Shown piece after piece: positions 35,499 to 44,223 of a stretch of DNA of 64,000 nucleotides. Both the position numbers and the translations under genes were made by a program. Origin of the DNA: Anaerococcus porci (GTDB lineage: Bacteria > Bacillota > Clostridia > Tissierellales > Peptoniphilaceae); contig NZ_VULQ01000010.1 of assembly GCF_009696575.1 (NCBI RefSeq), positions 1-64,000 of the forward strand. The letters are read 5' to 3'. The first letter of the stretch is position 1. Each line of letters opens with the position of its first letter. The notes beneath the pieces were generated by a model that worked only from the letters and a program-made list of their open reading frames with translations, searched no databases and was not told the DNA's origin.

Positions 35499-36914
35499 AT
35501 GTTTGAAAAATTAACAGAATTTTTAGAGTCTATTAATACTGTATTATATTATCCCTTGCTAATAATTTTATTATTATGTATAGGCTTATATTTTACATTT
35601 AAGACTAAATTTATACAAATAAGATTTCTTAAAGAATCTATATCAGTAGTTTTAGAAAAACCTCAAGAAGAAGGTGCAGTTTCATCATTTGAAGCATTAA
35701 TGGTTTCAACTGCTTCAAGAGTAGGCTCTGGTAATATAGTTGGTATTTCTACGGCTATATGTCTTGGAGGTTATGGTGCAGTTTTTTGGATGTGGATTGT
35801 AGCTATTATAGGCGGAGCATCTGCATTTATTGAGTCAACTTTAGCTCAAATATATAAGAAAAAAGATAAAGATGGAACTTCCTATGGTGGTCCCGCTTAC
35901 TACATTGAAGAAGGTTTAAAGTCTAGAAAGCTTGGTGTAATCTTTGCTGTTAGCTTAATTTTAACTTATGCTATAGGTTTTAATATGCTTGCATCTTTCA
36001 ACCTCCAAACAAGCTTTATGACTTATGATTTCTATAACCCTAAAAAAACACCATTTATTATTGGATTAACTTTAGCTTTAGTTACTTCTATTTGTATATT
36101 TGGTGGTGGTAAAAGAATAATAAAGTTTACATCAACTCTTGTGCCTTTTATGGGGGTAATTTATATAATAGTAGCCTTAATAATGATAGTTGTAAATATT
36201 TCTTATATACCAACTGTATTTAAAAACATTTTTGAAGATGCATTTAATTTTAGAGCAATATTTGGAGCTTTAGCATCATCATCAATGATGTATGGAATAA
36301 AAAGGGGACTTTATTCAAATGAAGCAGGTATCGGATCTGCACCAAATGCTGCAGCAAGTGCTAATATTTCTCATCCTGTTAAACAAGGTTTAGTTCAAAT
36401 GCTTTCAGTATTTATTGATACTCTCATCATTTGTACTGCAACTGCCTTTATGTGTCTTTCATCAGGAATAGAACCTACAGAAGCTTTAAGTGGTGCACCT
36501 TATGTCCAAGAATCTTTATCTACATTTTTTGGTTCTTTTGGAAATTATTTTATTTCACTTTCCTTGGTTTTATTTACTTTTACTACACTTATAGGTAACT
36601 TATTTTATGTAGATAGTAATCTTTTCTATATAAATAATAAAAAGAAACCATCAGATAAATTTATGTTAATTTTTAGGATTTTTGCAGTTTTTGTAATATT
36701 ACTTGGAGCTATGAGTGAGGTAAAACTTGCATGGGATATATCAGATTTACTTATGGGAATAATGGCTCTTATAAACTTGCCTTCTATATTATTTTTATCA
36801 AAGAAAGCCATAGCTTGCTTAAAAGACTATGAAAAACAAAAAACGGAAGGAAAAGATCCTAAGTTTAAATCTAAAAATATAGGGATGACAGAAAATTTAG
36901 ACTATTGGAATTAG
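35499..36914 (+). CDS. Alanine/glycine:cation symporter (AGCS family)
   Basis: A 471-residue membrane protein with about eleven helices. AGCS blocks include STASRVGSGNIVGISTAI near residue 70, GGPAYYIEEGL, and RGLYSNEAGIGSAPNAAA, the family signature. It imports alanine or glycine with sodium. It has a moderate AAGGAG site and its own terminator. It follows argH by 271 bases without a visible functional tie. Confidence 0.9.
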   Translation: MFEKLTEFLESINTVLYYPLLIILLLCIGLYFTFKTKFIQIRFLKESISVVLEKPQEEGAVSSFEALMVSTASRVGSGNIVGISTAICLGGYGAVFWMWIVAIIGGASAFIESTLAQIYKKKDKDGTSYGGPAYYIEEGLKSRKLGVIFAVSLILTYAIGFNMLASFNLQTSFMTYDFYNPKKTPFIIGLTLALVTSICIFGGGKRIIKFTSTLVPFMGVIYIIVALIMIVVNISYIPTVFKNIFEDAFNFRAIFGALASSSMMYGIKRGLYSNEAGIGSAPNAAASANISHPVKQGLVQMLSVFIDTLIICTATAFMCLSSGIEPTEALSGAPYVQESLSTFFGSFGNYFISLSLVLFTFTTLIGNLFYVDSNLFYINNKKKPSDKFMLIFRIFAVFVILLGAMSEVKLAWDISDLLMGIMALINLPSILFLSKKAIACLKDYEKQKTEGKDPKFKSKNIGMTENLDYWN

Positions 36915-36933
36915 AATATATATAGTGCTTTTT

Positions 36934-36977
36934 AGCGTCGACTAATCACCAATTATTGGTATTATCGATGCTTTTTT
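36934..36977 (+). terminator. Terminator after the AGCS symporter
   Basis: AGCGTCGA pairs with TCGATGCT via one G-T pair, with inner TAATCACCAA/TTGGTATTA pairing, followed by six T. Confidence 0.75.
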
Positions 36978-37282
36978 ATTAGGAAGCTATATTTCTTATT
37001 GTAAATATAAATTCTATAAAAATCTAAAATAAAGTAAATGATATTTCTCATATCTATAATTTTTATCTAGTAAGTTTTTGTTCTATAACTGATATTTTAA
37101 AAGAAATATTAAAGTAAAATTAGATTACAATACAAAGAAATATAATTAGAGAAGAACAGCAAGTTCTTTTTATGAAAAAGTAAAAATTAATGTAAGAAGA
37201 GATAGATGGAAGTATTTAAATTACAAGAAATATAGTGATATATTACAAGGATTTACATATAAATAAACAATAATTTCAATAA
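36978..37282. other. Intergenic region
   Basis: About 300 bases between two converging units. No gene or repeat copy is seen. Confidence 0.4.
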
Positions 37283-37288
37283 TAAAAA

Positions 37289-37320
37289 TATCAGCTCAAC
37301 CTAATTCAGTAGAGCTGATA
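37289..37320 (-). terminator. Terminator of the cytosine deaminase-like gene
   Basis: TATCAGCT pairs with AGCTGATA, and the minus strand continues TTTTTATT. It lies 46 bases after the gene's stop. Confidence 0.75.
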
Positions 37321-37366
37321 TACAAAATATTTAGCTTTAAAATAATGATATTAACTAAAATCATTT

Positions 37367-38596
37367 TTATAAATCAAGTTTTATATCATATTTTGTTTCT
37401 CTTTTAAATAGATATTCACCATTTCTAATTGAAGCAATTACATTTACTCTTTTTCTTATTGCATCAAAAACATTATTCTCATCTAATACTATAAAGTTTG
37501 CAGGGTTACCAATCTTAAATCCATATTGGTCTAGCATCATGCATTTTGCTCCATTATAAGTTATTAAATCAAAGTCATTTTCAATTTCATTAGGACTCAT
37601 TATTTGTGCAAGGTGTATTCCATTATCCAAAATATTCATCATATTCCCATTACCTAAAGGATACCATGGATCATTTATTGAGTCTTGAGCAAAGGCAATA
37701 TTTATGCCTTCTTCTAAAAATTCTTTAACCCTAGTAAGTCCACGTCTTTTAGGATATGAATCTTGTCTTCCTTGAAGATATATATTTTCAGTAGGGCATG
37801 ATATAAAATTCATTTTAGATCTTTTAAATAAATCGAACATCCTATAAGCATAAGAATTATCAGCTGAACCAAAAGAGCAGGTGTGAGAAGCAGTAGTCAT
37901 CTCTCCTATACCTTCCATAAGAACAAGAGCATTTAGAAGTTCTAAAAATCTTGAATTGGGATCATCTGTCTCGTCACAGTGTACATCAATGAGCTTATTA
38001 TATTTAATGGAAAGATTTACTATATCGTGTATAGATTTTTCTCCAAATTCTCTTGCTAGTTCAAAATGAGGAATACCTCCAACTACATCAGCACCCATTT
38101 TTAATGCTTCTTCTACTAAATCGCGTCCACCCTTATATGTATACATTCCTTCTTGAGGAAAGGCTATTATTTGAATATCAAGTTTATCCTTTAACTCTTC
38201 TTTTAAGTCGAGCATAACCTTAAGAGCAGTAAAGTTTGGGTCTGTCACATCAATGTGAGTTCTAATATATTGAACACCTTGACTTACTTCATCATAAATA
38301 CCTTTTATAGCTCTTTCTCTTACTTCGCTAGCTTTTAGATTCTTCTTAAACTTTGGCCAAAGAGCTATGGCTTCAAACAATGTTCCAGTTTTTGCTCCCA
38401 ATCCTTCTGATAGGGAATAGACATAGTCAAGATGAAGATGAGGATCTACATATGGTGGAAGTACTAATTTGTTTTTCAAGTCTATAGTATTATCACAAAC
38501 TCTTAGATTGTTTCCTATTTCTAGAAATTTTCCATCAGCAACAATTATTTCTTTTGCATTACTTTTATAGATGTTTGCATTAATAAATTTTTTCAT
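37367..38596 (-). CDS. codA: Cytosine deaminase-like amidohydrolase
   Basis: A 409-residue metal-dependent hydrolase closely resembling E. coli cytosine deaminase. Metal site DPHLHLD near residue 51, catalytic VHCDETDD, then TASHTCS, YLQGRQDSYPKRRGLTRVKE and NDPWYPLGNGNM. Cytosine deaminase normally has HD in the fourth metal motif (GHDD); here it is AQDSI, keeping the Asp but replacing His with Gln, so the substrate may differ. ATG 38596 follows AAGGAGG. It is 15 bases downstream of a broken HAD nucleotidase-like gene, suggesting a pyrimidine salvage unit. Confidence 0.8.
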   Translation of the reverse strand: MKKFINANIYKSNAKEIIVADGKFLEIGNNLRVCDNTIDLKNKLVLPPYVDPHLHLDYVYSLSEGLGAKTGTLFEAIALWPKFKKNLKASEVRERAIKGIYDEVSQGVQYIRTHIDVTDPNFTALKVMLDLKEELKDKLDIQIIAFPQEGMYTYKGGRDLVEEALKMGADVVGGIPHFELAREFGEKSIHDIVNLSIKYNKLIDVHCDETDDPNSRFLELLNALVLMEGIGEMTTASHTCSFGSADNSYAYRMFDLFKRSKMNFISCPTENIYLQGRQDSYPKRRGLTRVKEFLEEGINIAFAQDSINDPWYPLGNGNMMNILDNGIHLAQIMSPNEIENDFDLITYNGAKCMMLDQYGFKIGNPANFIVLDENNVFDAIRKRVNVIASIRNGEYLFKRETKYDIKLDL

Positions 38597-38611
38597 TTAT
38601 CCTCCTTGTAA

Positions 38612-39280
38612 TTATAATATATTAAAAATATCATTTAGTTTATTAACTTCAAAAGTGAAAAATTTTTTGTTTGTCTTTAGATTGTTTTTGTTAAAGTAAA
38701 TTGAATCAATTCCAAAATTAAAAGCACCTTTTATGTCAGATTGTAGGCTGTCTCCTAGCATAATTATATCTTGTTTATTAAGATTTAAATCATTTAAGAT
38801 GTAGGTAAAAAATCTCTGATTAGGCTTTTCATAACCTATTTTATCTGATATGTAGAAACGAAAAAAAAATTCATCTAGTTTTGCAATTTTAAGTCTATTT
38901 TTTGTATAGAAAAGATTCCATTACTTGTAGCACAAAGTAAATATTTTTGACTTAAATATTTTATAAGATTTCTAGCTCCATTAATTTCTATAGCAGTTTT
39001 TCCAAAATTATTCGAGAAATAATTCATAAAAATTTCTGGAGATTGATTTAAATTTAAGTGTTTTGTAATAAGTTCAGATCTTTTATATAAAACACTTTCT
39101 ACATCTAAAAGCCCTTCTTTTTGAAGTTTCCGCAATTTATTATCTATACATAAAATACTCATAAAGAGATTTTTCAAACTTTACATTTAAGTCAATTAAA
39201 GAATTAGAAAATGCTTCAAATGAGCATCTTGAAAAATCAAAAATAGTATCATCTATATCAATTAGTATTACCATTTTCAT
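38612..39280 (-). pseudogene. HAD hydrolase (YjjG-like), two frameshifts
   Basis: The reading starts at ATG 39280 with MVILIDIDDTIFDFSRCSFE (HAD motif I), breaks near 39148, continues as LRKLQKEGLLDVE to LLCATSNG (motif II), then breaks in a poly-A run near 38891. It resumes as FRFYISDKIGYEKPN and IIMLGDSLQSDIKGA (motif IV) to a TAA at 38612. Joined together it is about 220 residues, normal for YjjG-type nucleotidases that remove phosphate from non-standard pyrimidine nucleotides. The rest is well conserved, so the damage is recent or due to sequencing. Confidence 0.75.
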
Positions 39281-39653
39281 ATATTACCTTTCTATTTAAT
39301 ATAAATTATAAGAACTTTAACAAATACTGTCAAATAGTATGTATTTCTTTAGAAATTTAAGATTATACAAGAAGTAAGTTTAGTATAAGAAAAACAAAAC
39401 TTTATTATAAATATAAAAATAAAACTTTTAAATTATTAATTAATCATTTTGTAGTTACTTTTCAAAAAGAATAATATATAGATAAATTGAGTGTAAAAAT
39501 TAGAAACAATAGATTTTATTACATATGAAACTTATTATAGTATTGAGAAATTAAGAAAAAAGTATTATATATGTGTTTTAGCATTGTATCATTTCAAATT
39601 ATTTTTAAATAACTTGAAATGATACAATGCCTAATTAATTCTAAACAACTACT
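39281..39653. other. Intergenic region with a 17-bp perfect hairpin
   Basis: No gene is seen. The region holds only the long hairpin at 39581-39630. Confidence 0.5.
39581..39630. repeat. Perfect 17-bp inverted repeat without T-tract
   Basis: GCATTGTATCATTTCAA and its exact complement TTGAAATGATACAATGC flank a 16-base loop. It follows the metal ATPase gene (minus strand) by 23 bases, but no T run follows on either strand, so it is not a normal intrinsic terminator. It may protect the mRNA end or bind a protein. Confidence 0.6.
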
Positions 39654-41561
39654 TTATATATAATCTTTTGGATTTTCATGTTTCATATACATACATCTTA
39701 TAGCATTTAATATCGCTATAATTGTAACACCTACATCAGCAAATATTGCGGCCCACATTGATGCAAAACCAAAAACACCAAGAATTAAGACTAGAACTTT
39801 AACACCAATCGAGAAATATATATTTTCTTTTACTATTCTTAAACATTTTTTTGATAAGCTAATAGCAGTTGATATCTTGAATGGATCGTCATCCATTAAT
39901 ATTACATCTGCTGCTTCTATGGCTGCATCTGATCCCATAGCACCCATAGCTATTCCAATATCAGAACGAGTAAGAACTGGTGCATCATTTATGCCATCTC
40001 CTACAAAAGCAATTTTTTTATTTTCATTTTTATTATTATTTAAAATCTCTTCAAGTTTACTTACCTTATCTTGTGGTAAAAGTTCTGCGTAATATTCATC
40101 TAAGTTAAGTTTTCTAGCTACATCTTGAGCAACTTCTTTGCTATCACCTGTAAGCATTATTGTCTTACTTATCTTATTTTTTTTAAGTGATTTTATGCTC
40201 GCTTTAGAATTTTCCTTTAAACTATCGCTTATTACAATATGTCCCTCATAAACTCCGTTAATAGCTATGTGAACAGTTGTCCCCACTTTTTCACATTCCT
40301 TCCATTTTATATTGAACTTATCCATCATTTTGGTATTTCCAACATATACTAAGTTACCATTAACTAAGGCCTTTATTCCACAGCCTGGAATTTCTGTAAT
40401 ATCTTTCACTTCACAGCCATCATTTTCATCAGGATAAGCCTTTCTCAATGAATCTGCTATAGGGTGATTTGAATATCTTTCAACATGACTTGCTATATGA
40501 AGAAGTTCTGTTTCACTTTTATATTCAGGATGGACACAACTTACATCAAAAGATCCTTGTGTTAGGGTTCCAGTTTTATCAAATACTACTTGGTCTGTTT
40601 TAGATAAAACTTCCATAAAGTTTGAACCTTTGATAAGTATACCCTCTTTACTAGCACCACCAATTCCTGCAAAAAAAGATAGAGGAATTGAAATAACTAA
40701 AGCGCAAGGGCAGGATATTATAAGAAAAGTTAGTGATCTATATATCCACTGTGACCATAAGGGATTATTACCTATTATAATTGAAAAAATAGGTGGTATG
40801 ATTGCTAAGGCTAGAGCAAGATAAACTACTATAGGTGTATAAACCCTTGCAAATTTTGAAATAAAGTTTTCTGACTTAGACTTTCTACTTGAAGCTTCCT
40901 CAATAAGTTCTAAGACCTTAGTTGCAGTAGATTCTCCAAACTCCTTTTTAGTTTTTACTTTTATAAGACCTTGAAGATTAATAGAACCTGAAAATACCTT
41001 ACTATTTACACCTATATCTATTGGCAGAGATTCCCCTGTTAAAGCCTTAGTATCTAATGATGAGTTTCCTTCAATAACCACTCCATCTATAGGGATTTTC
41101 TCTCCTGCTTTTACTATAATAGTTTTACCTATTTCAACATCATCCGGATCAACTTTTATAAGATTTCCATTTTCATCTTCAATATTTGCATATTCTGGTG
41201 CTATATCCATTAACTCAGCAATTGATTTTCTACTTTTATCAACTGCATATGATTGGAAAAATTCACCTATCTGATAAAATAGCATAACAGCAATGGCTTC
41301 AATATAATCGTAAGAGCCGCTATATATGGCAAGAATTATTGCTCCTATTGTAGCTATTGTCATGAGTAATGATTCGTCAAAGGCTTGTTTATTTTTAATT
41401 CCATTAAAGGCTTTGATTAATATGTCATATCCGACTATAAGATAAATTATCATATAGAGAGTAAACTTCAAAATTCCTTCCACAGGTATAAAATGAAGAA
41501 TAATAAGAAGTAGGGCAGATATTATTATTCTTGTCAAAATTTTTCTTTGTTTACTATTCAT
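39654..41561 (-). CDS. Heavy-metal translocating P1B-type ATPase (Zn/Cd/Co type)
   Basis: A 635-residue metal efflux pump. Motifs: TGES at 175-178, the metal-binding CPC at 284-286 in IISCPCALVI, the phosphorylated Asp in DKTGTLT at 328, the HP dipeptide in SNHPIADSL, and GDGINDAPVL. The membrane ends look like ZntA/CadA types. The usual N-terminal HMA domain is absent and is encoded as a separate gene 12 bases upstream. ArsR and an operator lie beyond, so the unit is metal-induced. Zinc or cadmium is most likely; the exact metal is not fixed by sequence. Confidence 0.9.
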   Translation of the reverse strand: MNSKQRKILTRIIISALLLIILHFIPVEGILKFTLYMIIYLIVGYDILIKAFNGIKNKQAFDESLLMTIATIGAIILAIYSGSYDYIEAIAVMLFYQIGEFFQSYAVDKSRKSIAELMDIAPEYANIEDENGNLIKVDPDDVEIGKTIIVKAGEKIPIDGVVIEGNSSLDTKALTGESLPIDIGVNSKVFSGSINLQGLIKVKTKKEFGESTATKVLELIEEASSRKSKSENFISKFARVYTPIVVYLALALAIIPPIFSIIIGNNPLWSQWIYRSLTFLIISCPCALVISIPLSFFAGIGGASKEGILIKGSNFMEVLSKTDQVVFDKTGTLTQGSFDVSCVHPEYKSETELLHIASHVERYSNHPIADSLRKAYPDENDGCEVKDITEIPGCGIKALVNGNLVYVGNTKMMDKFNIKWKECEKVGTTVHIAINGVYEGHIVISDSLKENSKASIKSLKKNKISKTIMLTGDSKEVAQDVARKLNLDEYYAELLPQDKVSKLEEILNNNKNENKKIAFVGDGINDAPVLTRSDIGIAMGAMGSDAAIEAADVILMDDDPFKISTAISLSKKCLRIVKENIYFSIGVKVLVLILGVFGFASMWAAIFADVGVTIIAILNAIRCMYMKHENPKDYI

Positions 41562-41573
41562 AATTGCCTCTTA

Positions 41574-41792
41574 TTATATGTATATCTCACAATCATTTTC
41601 TACCTTTTTGCAATTTTTAAGGACTTCTTTCATGACTTCATCCTTATCAACTCCATCTTCAAATTCAATTTTCATTTTAAGCATCATAAAGTTAATATTG
41701 CAGTCTTTTACACCTTCTGTTTTTTTACAAGCTTCTTCCATTTTATTTGCACATGCAGCACAGTCTACTTTAATTTTATATGTTTTTTTCAT
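41574..41792 (-). CDS. Stand-alone heavy-metal-associated (HMA) domain protein
   Basis: A 72-residue ferredoxin-like metal-binding domain with the motif DCAACANKMEE, the CxxC pair that carries metal ions. It precedes the P-type ATPase that lacks this domain, so it probably delivers metal to the pump or senses it. Its start has AAAGGAGAA. The C-terminal tail CKKVENDCEIYI adds two more cysteines. Confidence 0.85.
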   Translation of the reverse strand: MKKTYKIKVDCAACANKMEEACKKTEGVKDCNINFMMLKMKIEFEDGVDKDEVMKEVLKNCKKVENDCEIYI

Positions 41793-41844
41793 AATTTTCT
41801 CCTTTAAACTTGTTAAATAATATTTATTTTGTCTTTATAGGTTT

Positions 41845-41873
41845 ATAGTACACTATTTATTTTACTTTGTCAA
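41845..41873 (-). promoter_or_regulatory. Promoter of the HMA-ATPase operon
   Basis: On the minus strand TTGACA (41873-41868), 17 bases, TACTAT (41850-41845). The -35 touches the palindrome at 41872-41897, so a bound repressor would block it. Confidence 0.7.
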
Positions 41874-41897
41874 CAATTAAACATATATTTAATTGTT
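41872..41897. promoter_or_regulatory. ArsR/SmtB-type operator palindrome
   Basis: AACAATTAAA and its exact complement TTTAATTGTT flank CATATA. The site lies between the divergent ArsR gene and the metal pump operon and overlaps the pump's -35. Size and position fit an ArsR/SmtB operator. Binding is inferred. Confidence 0.6.
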
Positions 41898-41940
41898 TTT
41901 TTAAAAATTAAGGTAAAATTAATAAAAAAGGAGATATTAA

Positions 41941-42273
41941 ATGAAATTACCACATGAACATGGATCATATAAAAATAAAGTTGACTTATTGGATGAAAAT
42001 CAAGCAGAAAAAATATCCAAAGCTATGAAGCAGTTAGGAGATCCCAAAAGACTTCAAATATTTTGGTTTTTATGTCATAGAGAGGAATGTGTATTAAATA
42101 TTGCAGCTATTATGGATATGTCATCTCCTGCTGTAAGTCATCATTTAAGAATTTTAAAACTTGCAAATCTTATTGAGTCTAAAAGAATGGGTAAGGAGAT
42201 GTTTTATAAGGCTAAGGATAATAAATTAAGTAAATTTCTGCTAGAAACAACTAAGAATGCTATAAATTTATAA
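41941..42273 (+). CDS. ArsR/SmtB family metal-responsive repressor
   Basis: A 110-residue winged-helix repressor. The helix-turn-helix is LNIAAIMDMSSPAVSHHLRI; a CADC-like cysteine is in HREECVLNI and there is an N-terminal His-rich KLPHEHGSY. In this family metal binding releases DNA. It is divergent from the HMA-ATPase operon with a palindrome between them, so it most likely represses the pump and itself. ATG 41941 follows AAAGGAG. Confidence 0.9.
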   Translation: MKLPHEHGSYKNKVDLLDENQAEKISKAMKQLGDPKRLQIFWFLCHREECVLNIAAIMDMSSPAVSHHLRILKLANLIESKRMGKEMFYKAKDNKLSKFLLETTKNAINL

Positions 42274-42919
42274 AACTGAATAAGTGAGAACCTTATTTTT
42301 AACTAAGGTTTAATATCTATATTTAAAATTATCAAAGATATTGAGAAATGTTTTATACTTAATATTTAGTCCAATCAAATAGGATATTTTTCCTTAATTA
42401 ACAACAAGAAATTATTTTTAGAATTAGGTATGGGTTTAAACAAAATAATCATAATACAGCTTTACCTAGATATGATTGTAATTAAAATAATATTTTAAAA
42501 ATTCTTGTTCTGGACTCTAGCTTTGTGATAAAATAACAAAATTTTATTATAAAAAATATTTTTATTGAACTATTATAAGTTGATTTTGTTTTTCGAAAAA
42601 TATTGAAGAATAATCAAATTTTGCTTAATTAAAATTTTTATTCTTCATATCCTATTATAGGTATTATTTTTATGTCTAATATCATCTTGTCTTTAATTTG
42701 TTTTTATACCATAAATTAGCAAAGAGTCTTAAAAAGAGAGTAATATAATTATTAAAATTAAGATAAATAATCATCATAAAAAAGATTTAGATTATTTCAT
42801 ATAAGATTTTAGAAAAATTTTCCTAAATTTATATATTTTTACTTAAAGAATATTAAAAGTGGAATTTATTCCTAATATTTGATAAAATCTAAGTAAAATA
42901 AGATTAAAAAGGAGATTTA
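42274..42919. other. Intergenic region
   Basis: About 645 bases without a gene. A weak AACCTTA/TAAGGTT hairpin lies just after the ArsR gene near 42289-42310. Many stops occur in all frames, and I see no repeat copy or decayed gene. Confidence 0.4.
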
Positions 42920-43762
42920 ATGAAATTTATTTCGTGGAATATAGATTCACTTAATGCAGCCTTAATAAGTGATTCAAATAGGGCTATCTTGAGTAGGGAT
43001 GTTTTAAAAAAAATTGCAAATGAAGAAGCAGATATAATTGCTATTCAAGAAACTAAGTTACCCAGAATAGGTCCAAGTAAAAAACATAAAGAATTATTAG
43101 AAAAATATTTTCCGGATTATAAATATGCATATATTACAAGCCAAGAACCAGCAAGAAAATCATATGCTGGCGTCTTAACTTTTTATAAAAATAATTATGA
43201 ACCTATAGTTTCATATCCTAAACTGGAAGCACCAGATACTATGGATTTTGAAGCTAGAATTATTACATTAGAATTTGAAGACTTTTATATAACACAAGTT
43301 TATACTCCAAATGCTGGAAATAACCTAAATAGACTTGATCTAAGAGAAGTTTGGGATATAAAATATGCAAATTATTTAGAGCGTTTAGATAAAGAAAAAC
43401 CTGTCATAGCTTGTGGAGATTTTAATGTAGCTCATAAAGAAATAGACCTAAAACATCCTGAAAATAATCATAAGTCTGCAGGTTTTACAGATGAAGAAAG
43501 AAATGGTTTTACAAATATATTAAATAAAGGGTTTGTAGATACATTTAGGTATATACATGGAGATGTAGAGGGGAAATATACATGGTGGGCTCAAAGAGTT
43601 AAGACAAGTAAAATAAATAATTCAGGTTGGAGAATAGATTATTTCTTAGTTTCAGAAAGGATAAAAGATTTGGTAGTAGAGTCGGATATGATAGATTCTG
43701 GAGATAGGCAAGATCATACACCTATATACCTTATTTTAGACACAAAAAATGGAAAAGTTTGA
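42920..43762 (+). CDS. xth: Exodeoxyribonuclease III / AP endonuclease family 1
   Basis: A 280-residue metal-dependent nuclease for base-excision repair. Catalytic blocks: SWNIDSLNA at the N-terminus, IIAIQETKL with Glu, VYTPNAG, CGDFNVAH with Asp and Asn, SGWRIDYFLVS and DHTPIYL with the terminal Asp-His pair. Its length matches the ExoA/XthA group. ATG 42920 follows AAAAAGGAG. The 3' end overlaps the next gene by 14 bases. Confidence 0.9.
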   Translation: MKFISWNIDSLNAALISDSNRAILSRDVLKKIANEEADIIAIQETKLPRIGPSKKHKELLEKYFPDYKYAYITSQEPARKSYAGVLTFYKNNYEPIVSYPKLEAPDTMDFEARIITLEFEDFYITQVYTPNAGNNLNRLDLREVWDIKYANYLERLDKEKPVIACGDFNVAHKEIDLKHPENNHKSAGFTDEERNGFTNILNKGFVDTFRYIHGDVEGKYTWWAQRVKTSKINNSGWRIDYFLVSERIKDLVVESDMIDSGDRQDHTPIYLILDTKNGKV

Positions 43763-44132
43763 ATTAAAAAATTTATGCGATAAGATTATAGAGAACATTG
43801 ATTTTATGCTTAAAGAATATAAATCTTCTAAAAACTGGGGTATTTTTGATATGATCGGAGGAGGACTTATTGCATCTTTAGTTAAGCACAATAAAATTAA
43901 TAAGGCTAATAGTATGTTTTCTAAACTAAATGAAGATTTGAAGCTCTTAAAAAGTGAAATAAAATATCTAGAGGATTTTAAGTTAGATGAAATTTCAAAC
44001 TTGGATAAATTTTTGGATATAGGTTTTGATAATATTTTCTCTGATATATATATCCAGAACAAGATTAAATCTTCTATAGATAAATTAGAAGAGTTAAGGT
44101 GTACAATAGAGGAATTAAAAAATAATATTTAG
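43749..44132 (+). CDS. Conserved hypothetical coiled-coil protein
   Basis: A 127-residue, mostly helical soluble protein without signal or membrane segment. A recognisable central block is NWGIFDMIGGGLIASLVKHN, followed by heptad-like Leu/Ile spacing. I do not recognise a named family. It overlaps the exonuclease gene by 14 bases, so it is co-translated, and ends before a strong terminator. A link to DNA repair is only suggested by position. Confidence 0.55.
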   Translation: MEKFELKNLCDKIIENIDFMLKEYKSSKNWGIFDMIGGGLIASLVKHNKINKANSMFSKLNEDLKLLKSEIKYLEDFKLDEISNLDKFLDIGFDNIFSDIYIQNKIKSSIDKLEELRCTIEELKNNI

Positions 44133-44135
44133 GAT

Positions 44136-44173
44136 AAACTGTTAAAGGAAATATTTTCTTTAACAGTTTTTTT
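44136..44173 (+). terminator. Terminator after the hypothetical gene
   Basis: AAACTGTTAAAG and CTTTAACAGTTT form a perfect 12-bp stem around GAAATATTTT, followed by a T run. Confidence 0.85.
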
Positions 44174-44223
44174 ATTTAAAAATCTATATTTGGGTATATT
44201 TAATTACAAAGAAGGAGGATTAT

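Noticed and set aside
41547-41807. Plus-strand open frames opposite the HMA gene
   Set aside because: Phe/Ser-rich antisense products of the HMA domain gene; the minus-strand frame has the CxxC motif and a good ribosome binding site.
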